Source: Pleurocapsa sp. MO_226.B13 (GTDB taxonomy: Bacteria; Cyanobacteriota; Cyanobacteriia; Cyanobacteriales; Xenococcaceae). From it: a stretch of DNA of 27,060 bases. The position numbers were made by a program, and so were the translations under genes. The stretch lies in the NCBI GenBank assembly GCA_030064795.1, contig JASJEI010000273.1, forward strand, positions 1 to 27,060, in the 5' to 3' direction. Shown here piece after piece: positions 18,421 to 25,339 of the stretch. The notes beneath the pieces were generated by a model that worked only from the letters and a program-made list of their open reading frames with translations, did no database searches and was not told the DNA's origin. The first letter of the stretch is position 1. Every line of letters begins with the position of its first letter.

Positions 18421-18448
18421 GTACGGGCGAACGGTCGTTCGCCCCTAC
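18421..18448 (+). repeat. GTA-GGGCGAAC hairpin repeat between nifK and nifZ
   Basis: GTACGGGCGAAC, loop GGTC, then GTTCGCCCCTAC. It differs from the copy after nifH at a single position (C for A). It begins 18 bp after the nifK stop. Confidence 0.85.
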
Positions 18449-18470
18449 CTATTAACTGAAAAGGAAAATC

Positions 18471-18734
18471 ATGAAACTAGGTGATGTAGAACTCGATCGC
18501 GAACCAGATTTCGCTCTTGATTCTAAAGTAAGAGTCCGTAAAAAAATCCGCAATGATGGCACATTCCCAGGCAAACGAGTTGGTGAAACTCTAGCTAATA
18601 AAGGAGACGAAGGATATATCATTTCCATCGGAACATATTTGCAAACTGCATATATCTACTCCGTTCATTTTTTAGAAACCAATAATGTAGTGGGTTGTCT
18701 GGGTAAAGAACTAGAACAGGTTACAGAAAATTGA
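18471..18734 (+). CDS. nifZ: NifZ, nitrogenase P-cluster maturation protein
   Basis: An 87-residue protein recognised by VRVRKKIRNDGTFPGK and the following KGDEGYIISIGTYLQ and YIYSVHFLE, which are NifZ signature segments. NifZ acts with NifH in forming the second P-cluster of NifDK. It is at the short end of the family, with only the conserved core and no C-terminal extension. It starts after AAGGAAAA at good spacing. Its place directly after nifK, rather than with nifV/nifT as in Anabaena, fits its role on NifDK. The next gene follows 10 bp later, so the two are co-transcribed. Confidence 0.88.
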   Translation: MKLGDVELDREPDFALDSKVRVRKKIRNDGTFPGKRVGETLANKGDEGYIISIGTYLQTAYIYSVHFLETNNVVGCLGKELEQVTEN

Positions 18735-18744
18735 GGACACCATT

Positions 18745-19059
18745 ATGTCTACCCAAACCCATAACTCTTTAAATTCCCCAATTACTTCGAGAAAATTCCA
18801 CTTCGATCCTTTTTATCCCTTGCGTCGCTGGGTCGATAACATCGAAGTTACTAACGATAAATTCGCCCATTTTCTTTGTAATTTAATTCCCTGTAGCTGT
18901 CCCTTTGAGCGCGATGTCACTATTTTTGGCAAAACCTTCCACATTCCCGCTCTTTGTAAAATCAACCCTTTATATAACGAAGTTGTCGGTTTGCGTCTCC
19001 GCGCCCTCACCTACTTAGAAGGAGATTGTGGAGAAGATATCACTAAATATATTTGTTAA
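18745..19059 (+). CDS. Mo-dependent nitrogenase C-terminal-like protein (Mo-nitro_C, PF06967)
   Basis: A 104-residue protein of the cyanobacterial Mo-nitro_C type, with DPFYPLRRWVDNIEV, then LIPCSCPFERDVTIFGKT, and KINPLYNEVVGLRLRALTYL. It has six Cys (45, 50, 52, 71, 95, 104), including CSC. The biochemical function is not established, although the family name reflects its association with nitrogenase genes. GAGGA precedes the ATG, 10 bp after the nifZ stop, so translational coupling with nifZ is likely. No membrane segment is evident. Confidence 0.85.
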   Translation: MSTQTHNSLNSPITSRKFHFDPFYPLRRWVDNIEVTNDKFAHFLCNLIPCSCPFERDVTIFGKTFHIPALCKINPLYNEVVGLRLRALTYLEGDCGEDITKYIC

Positions 19060-19102
19060 TTATTAGTCGTTAATTGTTAGTAGAAGAAAAAATCTGCGAT
19101 TA

Positions 19103-19151
19103 ACCACTAACTACTAACCACTAACCACTAACTACTAACTACTAACTACTA
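19103..19151. repeat. Heptamer array (ACYACTA)7 before nifE
   Basis: Seven 7-bp units, ACTACTA or ACCACTA, end 7 bp before the nifE ATG. Because the array fills the ribosome-binding position, no Shine-Dalgarno is seen. It is the reverse complement of the array that follows nifE. Confidence 0.9.
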
Positions 19152-19158
19152 ACCAGCT

Positions 19159-20535
19159 ATGAAACTCACCAAAGGCAAAATCGCTGACCTCTTGAACGAA
19201 CCAGGTTGCGAACACAATCACAAAAAAGAAAAAGGCAAAAATAAGTCTTGTAAGCAACAAGCTAAACCAGGTGCTGCTCAAGGAGGATGTGCTTTTGATG
19301 GTGCGTCTATTGCCCTAGTTCCCATTACCGATGCTGCTCATTTAGTTCATGGCCCGATCGCCTGTGCGGGTAATTCTTGGGGTAGTCGCGGTAGTCTGTC
19401 TTCTGGTGCTACTACCTATAAAATGGGTTTTACCACTGATATTGGTGAGAATGACATCATTTTTGGCGGTGAGAAAAAACTTTATAAAGCCATTTCTCAG
19501 GTTATCAAACGCTATCAGCCTCCTGCGGTCTTTGTTTATTCTACCTGCGTTACGGCGTTGATTGGCGATGACTTGGATGCGGTTTGCGAAGCAGCCACTA
19601 ATAAGTTTGATACTCCGATAATTCCCGTTAATTCTCCTGGTTTTGTTGGTAGTAAGAATCTGGGTAACAGACTAGCTGGAGAATCTTTATTAGATTACGT
19701 TGTCGGGACTGCCGAACCCGAATATACCACTCCCTACGACATCAATCTGATTGGGGAATACAACATTGCAGGGGAACTTTGGGGTGTACTGCCTCTGTTT
19801 GAGAAAGTAGGCATTCGCGTCCTCTCTAAGATTACGGGAGATGCCACTTTTGAAGAGATTCGCTACGCCCATCGGGCAAAACTCAATGTAATGATTTGCT
19901 CCAAAGCCCTAATTAACATGGGGCGCAAAATGGAGGAACGTTACGGCATCCCTTATATTGAAGAGTCTTTCTATGGCATTGCCGATATGAACCGTTGTTT
20001 GCGGAATATTGCTGCCAAAATTGGCGATGAGGCTTTAAAACAACGGGTAGAAGCAGTAATTGCCGAAGAAACCGCCAAACTCGATGTAGCTCTTGCTCCC
20101 TATCGCGATCGCCTTAAAGATAAAAGAATGGTTTTATACACTGGCGGGGTGAAAAGTTGGTCGGTAGTTTCCGCAGCCCAAGACTTAGGTATGAAAGTCG
20201 CTGCTACCAGCACTAAAAAGAGTACTGAAGAAGATAAAGCCAAAATCAGACAATTATTGGGTAAAGACGGCATTGAACTGGCTAAGGGTAACGCTAAAGA
20301 GCTATTACAAGTCATTAAAAAGACTAAAGCCGATATGCTCGTTGCAGGGGGACGCAACCAATACACCGCCCTCAAAGCCCGCATTCCCTTCCTCGATATC
20401 AACCAAGAACGCCATAATCCCTATGCAGGATACGTGGGACTGGTTGAAATGGCAAAAGAATTCGATCGCGCCCTCCACAGTCCCATTTGGCAACAGGTGA
20501 GAAAGCCAGCACCTTGGGAAACAGTTAGTAGTTAG
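19159..20535 (+). CDS. nifE: NifE, FeMo-cofactor scaffold subunit
   Basis: A 458-residue NifD paralog that with NifN forms the scaffold where the NifB product is converted to FeMo-co. Conserved cysteines visible include Cys44 (GGCAFDG), Cys69 (GPIACAGNSWG), Cys130 (STCVTALIGDD) and Cys247 (VMICSKALINMGRKMEERYG), matching the NifE pattern. The N-terminus is Lys-rich with Cys17 and Cys31. The body is normal, but the last codons (TVSS) and the TAG stop are read from the first units of a GTTAGTA heptamer array, so the C-terminus is set by repeat DNA. No Shine-Dalgarno is seen because a heptamer array adjoins the start. Confidence 0.97.
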   Translation: MKLTKGKIADLLNEPGCEHNHKKEKGKNKSCKQQAKPGAAQGGCAFDGASIALVPITDAAHLVHGPIACAGNSWGSRGSLSSGATTYKMGFTTDIGENDIIFGGEKKLYKAISQVIKRYQPPAVFVYSTCVTALIGDDLDAVCEAATNKFDTPIIPVNSPGFVGSKNLGNRLAGESLLDYVVGTAEPEYTTPYDINLIGEYNIAGELWGVLPLFEKVGIRVLSKITGDATFEEIRYAHRAKLNVMICSKALINMGRKMEERYGIPYIEESFYGIADMNRCLRNIAAKIGDEALKQRVEAVIAEETAKLDVALAPYRDRLKDKRMVLYTGGVKSWSVVSAAQDLGMKVAATSTKKSTEEDKAKIRQLLGKDGIELAKGNAKELLQVIKKTKADMLVAGGRNQYTALKARIPFLDINQERHNPYAGYVGLVEMAKEFDRALHSPIWQQVRKPAPWETVSS

Positions 20536-20565
20536 TAGTTAGTAGTTAGTAGTTAGTTGTTAGTT
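20524..20565. repeat. Heptamer array (GTTAGTA)4(GTTAGTT)2 at the nifE end
   Basis: Six units in perfect phase; the nifE stop codon (20533-20535) lies in the second unit. It is the reverse complement, in phase, of the ACTACTA arrays before nifU and nifE. Confidence 0.9.
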
Positions 20566-20603
20566 GTTGATTACTGACAAATCAAAAAATTTATTACTTG
20601 CTT

Positions 20604-20631
20604 GTACAGACGCGATATATCGCGTCTCTAC
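20604..20631. repeat. GTA-AGACGCGATATATCGCGTCT-TAC palindrome between nifE and nifN
   Basis: The central 20 bp (20608-20627) is a perfect palindrome centred on GATATATC. The outer GTA/TAC ends also pair, with one C-C mismatch at 20607/20628. It is a third sequence class of the GTA...TAC repeats and lies 45 bp before the nifN start. Confidence 0.85.
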
Positions 20632-20675
20632 TGCTACTTCCTCCGCCCTCATCCCTCATTCCTCCTTCCTTAAAA

Positions 20676-22028
20676 ATGACTACCATCACCCGCAACAAAA
20701 AATCCGTCGCTGTTAATCCCCTCAAACAGAGTCCTCCTTTGGGTGCAGCCCTAGCTTTCTTAGGATTAAAAGGAATCGTACCTTTGTTTCATGGTTCTCA
20801 GGGTTGTACTGCTTTTGCCAAAGTGCTGTTAGTACGGCATTTCCGCGAAGCGATTCCCCTGGCAACTACTGCTATGACTGAGGTTACGACTATTCTAGGG
20901 GGCGAAGAAAATATCGAACAGGCGATTTTAACCTTGGTAGAGAAAGCCGAACCCGATTTACTGGGTTTATTGACTACGGGGTTAACGGAGACGCGGGGAG
21001 ATGATATGGACGGCATTCTCAAATCAATTCGTCAGCGTCATCCCGAATTAGATTCTCTGCCAATTATCTTTGTTTCCACCCCCGACTATAAAGGGGCGTT
21101 GCAGGATGGTTTTGCTGCTGCGGTTAATTCAATTGTCGGTACTGATTACGGTCAACCCGTAGGGACGTACCATGGTACGTCCCCACAGCAAATAACAGCA
21201 CAACAACAGGTAACGATTTTGGCTGGTTCGCTGCTTGCACCTGGGGATGTGGAAGAAATCAAAGAGATTGTCTCCGCATTCGGTTTAAAATCGCTAGTTA
21301 TCCCCGATTTATCTGGTTCGGTAGATGGACACCTGGATGATGATTACAACAGTAAAACTCCTGGCGGTACTTCCCTAGAACAATTACAACAATTAGAGCG
21401 ATCGCTTTTTACAATTGCGATCGGGGAAAGTATGCGGACTGCTGCTGAGACTTTAAAGGAAAAATTCGGCACGAATTATCAGATTTTACCACGTTTGGCA
21501 GGTCTAGAAGCAGTAGATAAATTTCTCTGGTTGTTGGCACAACTTGCTAATTATAAAAATAATCATGATTGGCAATTTAATCCCCAAATACCCGAAAAAT
21601 ATCAACGGCAACGTCGTCAGTTACAGGATGCCATCTTAGACACTCATTTCTATCTCGGTGGTAAAAAAGTTTCCTTGGCATTAGAACCAGATTTACTTTA
21701 TCAAACCAGTTGGTTACTAACAGAAATGGGAGCGGAAATTCAAGCTGCCGTAACTACTACTAAGTCACCAATACTCAAAGATTTACCAATCGATAGCGTA
21801 ACTATTGGCGATTTAGAAGACTTAGAAGATTTAGCTTCTGGTTCGGATTTAATTATTACCAATTCCCAAGGAAAAAACCTCGCCGATAAGCTCCACATTC
21901 CCCTATATCGTATGGGCTATCCCATCTACGATCGCCTGGGTAATGGTTCTCGTTGTTTAGTAGGTTATCGGGGTTCAATGCAGTTTTTATTCGACCTCGG
22001 CAATATTTTTATTGAATTAGGTCATTAA
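20676..22028 (+). CDS. nifN: NifN, FeMo-cofactor scaffold subunit, with an in-frame palindrome insertion
   Basis: A 450-residue NifK paralog that pairs with NifE. The conserved start KQSPPLGAALAFLGLKG is followed by FHGSQGCTAF, with Cys44. The ATG at 20676 is chosen because the family begins close to this motif; an in-frame TTG at 20598 would add residues read through the upstream palindrome. No Shine-Dalgarno is seen. Codons 162-170 (VGTYHGTSP) are encoded by a perfect 22-bp palindrome (21162-21183) of the intergenic repeat type, followed by a Gln-rich run, so the protein probably carries a short extra loop here. The region DYGQP... before it and VTILAGS after it read as normal NifN. Confidence 0.94.
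   Translation: MTTITRNKKSVAVNPLKQSPPLGAALAFLGLKGIVPLFHGSQGCTAFAKVLLVRHFREAIPLATTAMTEVTTILGGEENIEQAILTLVEKAEPDLLGLLTTGLTETRGDDMDGILKSIRQRHPELDSLPIIFVSTPDYKGALQDGFAAAVNSIVGTDYGQPVGTYHGTSPQQITAQQQVTILAGSLLAPGDVEEIKEIVSAFGLKSLVIPDLSGSVDGHLDDDYNSKTPGGTSLEQLQQLERSLFTIAIGESMRTAAETLKEKFGTNYQILPRLAGLEAVDKFLWLLAQLANYKNNHDWQFNPQIPEKYQRQRRQLQDAILDTHFYLGGKKVSLALEPDLLYQTSWLLTEMGAEIQAAVTTTKSPILKDLPIDSVTIGDLEDLEDLASGSDLIITNSQGKNLADKLHIPLYRMGYPIYDRLGNGSRCLVGYRGSMQFLFDLGNIFIELGH
21162..21183. repeat. Perfect 22-bp palindrome inside nifN
   Basis: GGGACGTACCA meets its own reverse complement TGGTACGTCCC with no loop. The flanks GTA (21159-21161) and CAC extend it towards the GTA...TAC form seen between genes. 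It keeps the nifN frame. Confidence 0.85.
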
Positions 22029-22029
22029 T

Positions 22030-22051
22030 AGGGTCGAACGACCTTCGCCCT
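22030..22051. repeat. Degenerate GGGTCGAA...TTCGCCC inverted repeat after nifN
   Basis: Shortly after the nifN stop, GGGTCGAA and TTCGCCC form an imperfect stem around CGACC. It is probably a decayed copy of the GGGCGAAC class. Confidence 0.5.
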
Positions 22052-22092
22052 GACAACAATTTGTTATTAGTCATTAATTATAAAAAAGGAAA

Positions 22093-22560
22093 ATGAGTTC
22101 TACATTAACTTTAGAGAAAATAGCGCGGACGAGGCAGAATAAGCATCCTTTTTTACAAGAATTAATCGAGCAAATTCGTATCTCTGATTCTTCTGGTAAA
22201 TATAGTGACTGGTCTGATGAACTGTTGGTTGACCGATTAATTATTACTTTAGAACCAGGGGCTGTTGCTGCAAAAAATCTCAATCTCGATCCACTTCATC
22301 AGCTTCTAACTAATGCTTTTTATCATGCGGTCGGTAATCATATTGAGCGAAAGACAGGGCATACCACAGAAACCTACATCCACGTAAGAAATAAAGAATT
22401 TAGTTCCGCAGTTATTTTTTGTGGTGGAGTTTTAGTCTTGAACTCATTAATTTCTGGCTATAAAGGTTTTAGATTTATTTCTCTACAAGAGCTTATCGAA
22501 CTGGCTGAAAATAATATTCGCGAAGCTGTTATCAAAGCTAGTCATTATTTAGATTTTTAG
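22093..22560 (+). CDS. DUF269 (NifX-associated) protein, divergent copy A
   Basis: A 155-residue protein of the DUF269/PF03270 family that normally occurs once, just after nifX. The family pattern is clear: FLQELIEQIRISDSSGKYSDWSDELL near residue 20-45, NAFYHAVGNHIERKTG in the middle, and FISLQELIELAENNI near the end. Compared with copy B (23119-23589) it keeps the frame of conserved residues (FL.EL, G.Y..WSDEL, FY.A....IE..TG, SL..L) but differs widely elsewhere, so it is an old or fast-evolving paralog rather than a recent duplicate. AAAAGGAAA precedes the ATG. The family role is unproven but is linked to nitrogenase cofactor handling. Its stop overlaps the next inverted repeat. Confidence 0.85.
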   Translation: MSSTLTLEKIARTRQNKHPFLQELIEQIRISDSSGKYSDWSDELLVDRLIITLEPGAVAAKNLNLDPLHQLLTNAFYHAVGNHIERKTGHTTETYIHVRNKEFSSAVIFCGGVLVLNSLISGYKGFRFISLQELIELAENNIREAVIKASHYLDF

Positions 22561-22588
22561 TAGGGGCTTTCCTGCCGTTCGCCCCTAC
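22560..22588. repeat. GTAGGGGC...GCCCCTAC inverted repeat before nifX
   Basis: Perfect 8-bp arms, GTAGGGGC and GCCCCTAC, with a 13-nt loop ending in GTTC. The first G is the last base of the DUF269-A stop codon TAG. Heptamer units AACCACT follow at about 22591-22604. Confidence 0.8.
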
Positions 22589-22613
22589 CAACCACTAACC
22601 ACTAACAAAAACA

Positions 22614-23015
22614 ATGAAAGTCGCTTTTGCTACCCAAGATAATGTTCATATCAATGCTCACTTTGGTTGGGCAAAAAAAGTTGATATTTATGATGTTTCT
22701 GCCAATGGTTATGACTTCCTTAACACCGTTGAATTTGGTGGAAACCTTAAAGAAGATGGTAACGAAGATAAATTAGTTCCCAAAATTGAGGCAGTTGCCG
22801 ACTGTACGATCGTCTACGTTTCGGCGATCGGAGGCAGTGCTGCATCCCGTCTTCTTAAGAATAAAATTACTCCCCTCAAAGCAGAGAACAAAGATGATGA
22901 AATTTCTGATGTTCTTAACAGTTTGGTTAAGACATTGGACAATCCTCCCCCCTGGTTGCGTAAAGCTTTGGGACAAAAAAACAAGAGCTTTGATTTTGAT
23001 GATGAAGAGGAATAA
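22614..23015 (+). CDS. nifX: NifX, FeMo-co precursor carrier
   Basis: A 133-residue small cofactor-binding protein that carries or stores NifB-co/VK-cluster between NifB and NifEN. The fold begins MKVAFATQDNVHINAHFGWAKK-like, with His16 in the HFG motif shared with the C-terminal domain of NifB ([11 protein letters not shown]). Cys64 lies in ADCTIVYVSAIGG. The acidic C-terminus (FDFDDEEE) is usual for cyanobacterial NifX. No Shine-Dalgarno is seen; ACTAAC heptamers precede the start. It sits between the two DUF269 genes, whereas the family normally has only the downstream one. Confidence 0.94.
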   Translation: MKVAFATQDNVHINAHFGWAKKVDIYDVSANGYDFLNTVEFGGNLKEDGNEDKLVPKIEAVADCTIVYVSAIGGSAASRLLKNKITPLKAENKDDEISDVLNSLVKTLDNPPPWLRKALGQKNKSFDFDDEEE

Positions 23016-23028
23016 ACGACTAATAACT

Positions 23029-23095
23029 GTAAGGTGGGCAAAATTGTTTTTCGGCTAAATTATCCAGTTTGAACTCTTTAATTTGCCCACCCTAC
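23029..23095. repeat. GTAAGGTGGGCAAA...TTTGCCCACCCTAC inverted repeat after nifX
   Basis: Arms of about 14 bases with one bulge enclose a 39-nt AT-rich loop. It belongs to the GTGGGC class, with relatives at 692, 11254, 11330 and 23621. Confidence 0.8.
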
Positions 23096-23118
23096 CAACA
23101 ACTAACCACTAAAGAATC

Positions 23119-23589
23119 ATGACTACAACAACTACCACCGAAACCACTAACATTGTTGAAGAAAGTTTCTTTCTCAAAGAATTAGTACTGCAAGTACGCG
23201 CTCAAGATCATTATGGTGTTTATCGCAGTTGGAGCGATGAATTAGTACTATCCAACTACGTAGTGAGCAAAGAAAAGAAAAGCAAAATTTCTGTTGAAGG
23301 AGATGTCGATCCCGCTACACAGTTAAGAATTCTCTGTTTTTATCGGGCGATCGCATCTGCTATTGAAAAACGAACAGGTAAACTCTGCCAAGCTGTAATC
23401 GATCTTTCTCATGAGGGTTTTGGTTGGGCAATTATTTGGACGGGACGTTTGATGGTGGTATCTCGCACTTTACGCGATGCTCAACGCTTTGGCTATCCTT
23501 CTTTGAAGAAATTAGCTGCCCAAGGTGAAAGATTGGTTAATTCAGGCATCAAAAACATCGAAGAATTTCCCAAGGCTGCGGATGGATAA
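23119..23589 (+). CDS. DUF269 (NifX-associated) protein, canonical copy B
   Basis: A 156-residue protein in the usual DUF269 position after nifX. It has the typical FLKELVLQVRAQDHYGVYRSW, then EGDVDPATQLRILCFYRAIA and IEKRTGKLCQAVIDLSHEGFGWA, and KLAAQGERLVNSGIKNIEEFP at the C-terminus. It is closer to what I recall of the family consensus than copy A. The N-terminus is a Thr-rich run of about 12 residues. Members are linked to FeMo-co synthesis, with no settled activity. No Shine-Dalgarno; a heptamer unit (CTAACCACTAA) lies just upstream. Confidence 0.9.
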   Translation: MTTTTTTETTNIVEESFFLKELVLQVRAQDHYGVYRSWSDELVLSNYVVSKEKKSKISVEGDVDPATQLRILCFYRAIASAIEKRTGKLCQAVIDLSHEGFGWAIIWTGRLMVVSRTLRDAQRFGYPSLKKLAAQGERLVNSGIKNIEEFPKAADG

Positions 23590-23620
23590 TTGTCCATTTA
23601 TTCTCGCTCGATCGTTAACC

Positions 23621-23686
23621 ATAAGGTGGGCAAACTTCCAAAGCTACTGAATATAGATTTTTAGTAAGTTATTTTGCCCACCCTAC
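23621..23686. repeat. ATAAGGTGGGCAAA...TTTGCCCACCCTAC inverted repeat
   Basis: Same class as the element at 23029-23095, with similar arm sequences and an unrelated AT-rich loop. It follows DUF269-B and is 8 bp upstream of a second, different inverted repeat. Confidence 0.78.
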
Positions 23687-23694
23687 CCACTAAC

Positions 23695-23771
23695 GTAAGG
23701 GCGTTTCGCGCGAAGCGTCTATCACGGATACCGCTTCGCATAAAGCGAGTCCTTTAGGGAAACGCCCCTAC
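23695..23771. repeat. 77-bp nested inverted repeat before the DUF683 gene
   Basis: Outer arms GTAAGGGCGTTTC and GAAACGCCCCTAC pair over about 12 bp. Inside, GCGAAGCG and CGCTTCGC form a second stem, giving a branched structure. Heptamer-like ACCAACAACTCACCACTAAC follows directly and runs to the next start codon. Confidence 0.82.
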
Positions 23772-23793
23772 CAACAACTCACCACTAACAAAA

Positions 23794-24030
23794 ATGGTTC
23801 AAACTACTACAACACCCCCAACCCCCGAAGCTGTTGCCGAGTTGAAGAAAAAAGTTAGAAAACTTAACAGCAAAGCAGGTCAAATGAAGATGGACTTGCA
23901 CGATCTTGCCGAAGGTTTACCAACAGACTACGAAAAACTAATCGAAGAGGCAACTAAAACCTACGAGATTTTTGCTCAATTAACCGAATTAAAACAACAA
24001 CTAAAAGCTTGGGAAAAACAGTTGTCCTAG
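23794..24030 (+). CDS. DUF683 / CCE_0567-family small helical protein
   Basis: A 78-residue, mostly helical and charged protein: EAVAELKKKVRKLNSKAGQMK, then DLHDLAEGLPTDYEKL, then a helix to the C-terminus. This matches the Rop-like CCE_0567/DUF683 family, known as a dimeric helical hairpin and conserved in nif clusters between the DUF269 gene and nifW. Function is unproven; metal binding has been proposed for related proteins. The N-terminus is Thr/Pro-rich. No Shine-Dalgarno is visible. nifW follows after 43 bp without any repeat. Confidence 0.88.
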   Translation: MVQTTTTPPTPEAVAELKKKVRKLNSKAGQMKMDLHDLAEGLPTDYEKLIEEATKTYEIFAQLTELKQQLKAWEKQLS

Positions 24031-24073
24031 GTAAATCTGGAATTCTTATCAAACTATTAGAGGAGCGATCGTA

Positions 24074-24421
24074 ATGACCATGACTGAAACTAAACCAAAA
24101 ACTCTAACTACATTCAAAAACCTAACTGATGCGGAAGATTACTTACAATTTTTTGACATCGAATACGATCGCGATTTTGTAAATATCAATCGCCTTCATA
24201 TTCTCAAGCAGTTTTCTCTTCTAATTCAGGAAGTCGATAAAGCTTTCCCCGATGTCAGCGAAACAGAAAAGCTAGAAAAGTATCAACTTGCTTTAGAGGA
24301 AGCTTATCAAGTTTTCTTAACCTCCAGTCCCCTGGAAACTAAGTTATTTAAAGTATTTCAAAGCAAACCGAAAAACTTTGTTTCCTTAGAAGAGCTTGAG
24401 AAAAAAGCAGAGGGAGAATAA
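24074..24421 (+). CDS. nifW: NifW, nitrogenase stabilising/protective protein
   Basis: A 115-residue protein with the NifW pattern: FKNLTDAEDYLQFFDIEYD, LHILKQFSLLI, and YQVFLTSSPLETKLFKVFQS near the C-terminus. NifW binds NifDK during maturation and helps protect it from oxygen. AGGAGCGATCG precedes the ATG at 24074, with a second in-frame ATG two codons later; the first has the better spacing. The hesA start follows after 40 bp, so co-transcription is likely. Confidence 0.93.
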   Translation: MTMTETKPKTLTTFKNLTDAEDYLQFFDIEYDRDFVNINRLHILKQFSLLIQEVDKAFPDVSETEKLEKYQLALEEAYQVFLTSSPLETKLFKVFQSKPKNFVSLEELEKKAEGE

Positions 24422-24461
24422 TTGTCATTCAATCAATGACAAAAAACCACAGAGGACAATT

Positions 24462-25244
24462 ATGCTGACACCAAAAGAACTAGAACGCTACAGCCGACAA
24501 ATTCAGCTTCCAGGTTTGGGGGAAGAAGGACAGAAAGCCTTAAAAAATACTACTGCTTTGGTTTCTGGAGTCGGTGGTTTGGGCGGTACTGTTGCCCTTT
24601 ACCTCGCGGTTGCTGGTATTGGTAAATTGATTCTAGTTCGCGGTGGCGAGTTACGTCTGGATGATATGAACCGTCAAATTTTGATGACGGATGACTGGGT
24701 GGGTAAAACCAGAGTTACCAAAGCACAAGCAACTCTTTCCCAAATTAATCCCGATGTAGAAGTTGAGGCGATCGCCGAATACATCAATCCCGACAATGTA
24801 GACGCTCTCGTCCAACGTGCCGATATTGCCCTCAGTTGCGCTCACAATTTCCCCGAACGAGATTTACTCAATGCTGCCTGCGTGCGCTGGAATAAGCCCA
24901 TGATAGAAGCTGCCATGAACAGCATGGAGGCATATCTAACAACTATCGTCCCTGGCGAAACCCCCTGTCTTTCTTGTCTGTTTCCCGAAAAACCCGACTG
25001 GGATCGTCGAGCCTTTGGCGTACTCGGTGCGGTTTCTGGCACTCTCGCCTGTTTAACTGCTTTAGAAGCGATCAAACTGATTACAGGCTTGGGTAAACCC
25101 CTTTTAGGACAGTTACTCAATATGGATTTAGCCAATGTCGAGTTTCACAAACTGCGCCTCTACAAAGATCCCGAATGTCCCGTATGCAGTAACAATTATC
25201 AGTCAACAGTCATTAGTCAACAGTCAACAGTCATTAGTCATTAG
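24462..25244 (+). CDS. hesA: HesA, ThiF/MoeB/UBA-like E1 enzyme of the nif cluster
   Basis: A 260-residue ATP-dependent adenylating enzyme. The nucleotide site is GVGGLGG (36-42), followed by DDMNRQIL (67-74), as in MoeB/ThiF. The Zn ligands are Cys169 and Cys172 (CLSCLF) with Cys239 and Cys242 (CPVCS). HesA is found in cyanobacterial nif clusters and is thought to act in Mo or S delivery to FeMo-co. The ATG at 24462 follows AGAGGA at 5-bp spacing; a longer frame from 24396 overlaps nifW and is rejected. After the last Zn Cys, about 14 residues (QSTVISQQSTVISH) and the stop are encoded by AGTCAAC/AGTCATT heptamers, so the tail is repeat-derived. Confidence 0.92.
   Translation: MLTPKELERYSRQIQLPGLGEEGQKALKNTTALVSGVGGLGGTVALYLAVAGIGKLILVRGGELRLDDMNRQILMTDDWVGKTRVTKAQATLSQINPDVEVEAIAEYINPDNVDALVQRADIALSCAHNFPERDLLNAACVRWNKPMIEAAMNSMEAYLTTIVPGETPCLSCLFPEKPDWDRRAFGVLGAVSGTLACLTALEAIKLITGLGKPLLGQLLNMDLANVEFHKLRLYKDPECPVCSNNYQSTVISQQSTVISH
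25201..25242. repeat. Heptamer array (AGTCAAC/AGTCATT)6 in the hesA 3' end
   Basis: Six units in perfect 7-bp phase (AAC, ATT, AAC, AAC, ATT, ATT endings). It is translated as the last residues of HesA and supplies its TAG stop. Confidence 0.88.
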
Positions 25245-25290
25245 TTACTTCGAGGCAGAGGGCAGAAGAAAGGAACGAAAACAAGCAACT

Positions 25291-25318
25291 AACCACTAAC
25301 CACTAACCACTAACCACT
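25291..25318. repeat. Heptamer array (AACCACT)4 before hesB
   Basis: Four perfect AACCACT units, then AACTAAAA. Unlike the array before nifE, this one is followed by a good AGGAGAAT ribosome binding site. Confidence 0.88.
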
Positions 25319-25339
25319 AACTAAAACAGGAGAATAACC

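Noticed and set aside
19103..19151. Heptamer arrays as a CRISPR array
   Set aside because: Units are only 7 bp with no spacers and no cas genes; they are simple tandem repeats.
20598..20675. N-terminal extension of NifN from a TTG
   Set aside because: It would translate the intergenic palindrome and a low-complexity run; family homology begins shortly after the ATG at 20676.
23695..23771. 77-bp nested repeat as a tRNA or small RNA gene
   Set aside because: The length fits a tRNA, but there is no T-loop, anticodon arm or CCA-adjacent acceptor pattern; the arms match the dispersed repeat family.
24396..24461. Longer hesA start overlapping nifW
   Set aside because: The ATG at 24462 has a well-spaced AGAGGA and starts directly before the conserved ELERYSRQ segment.
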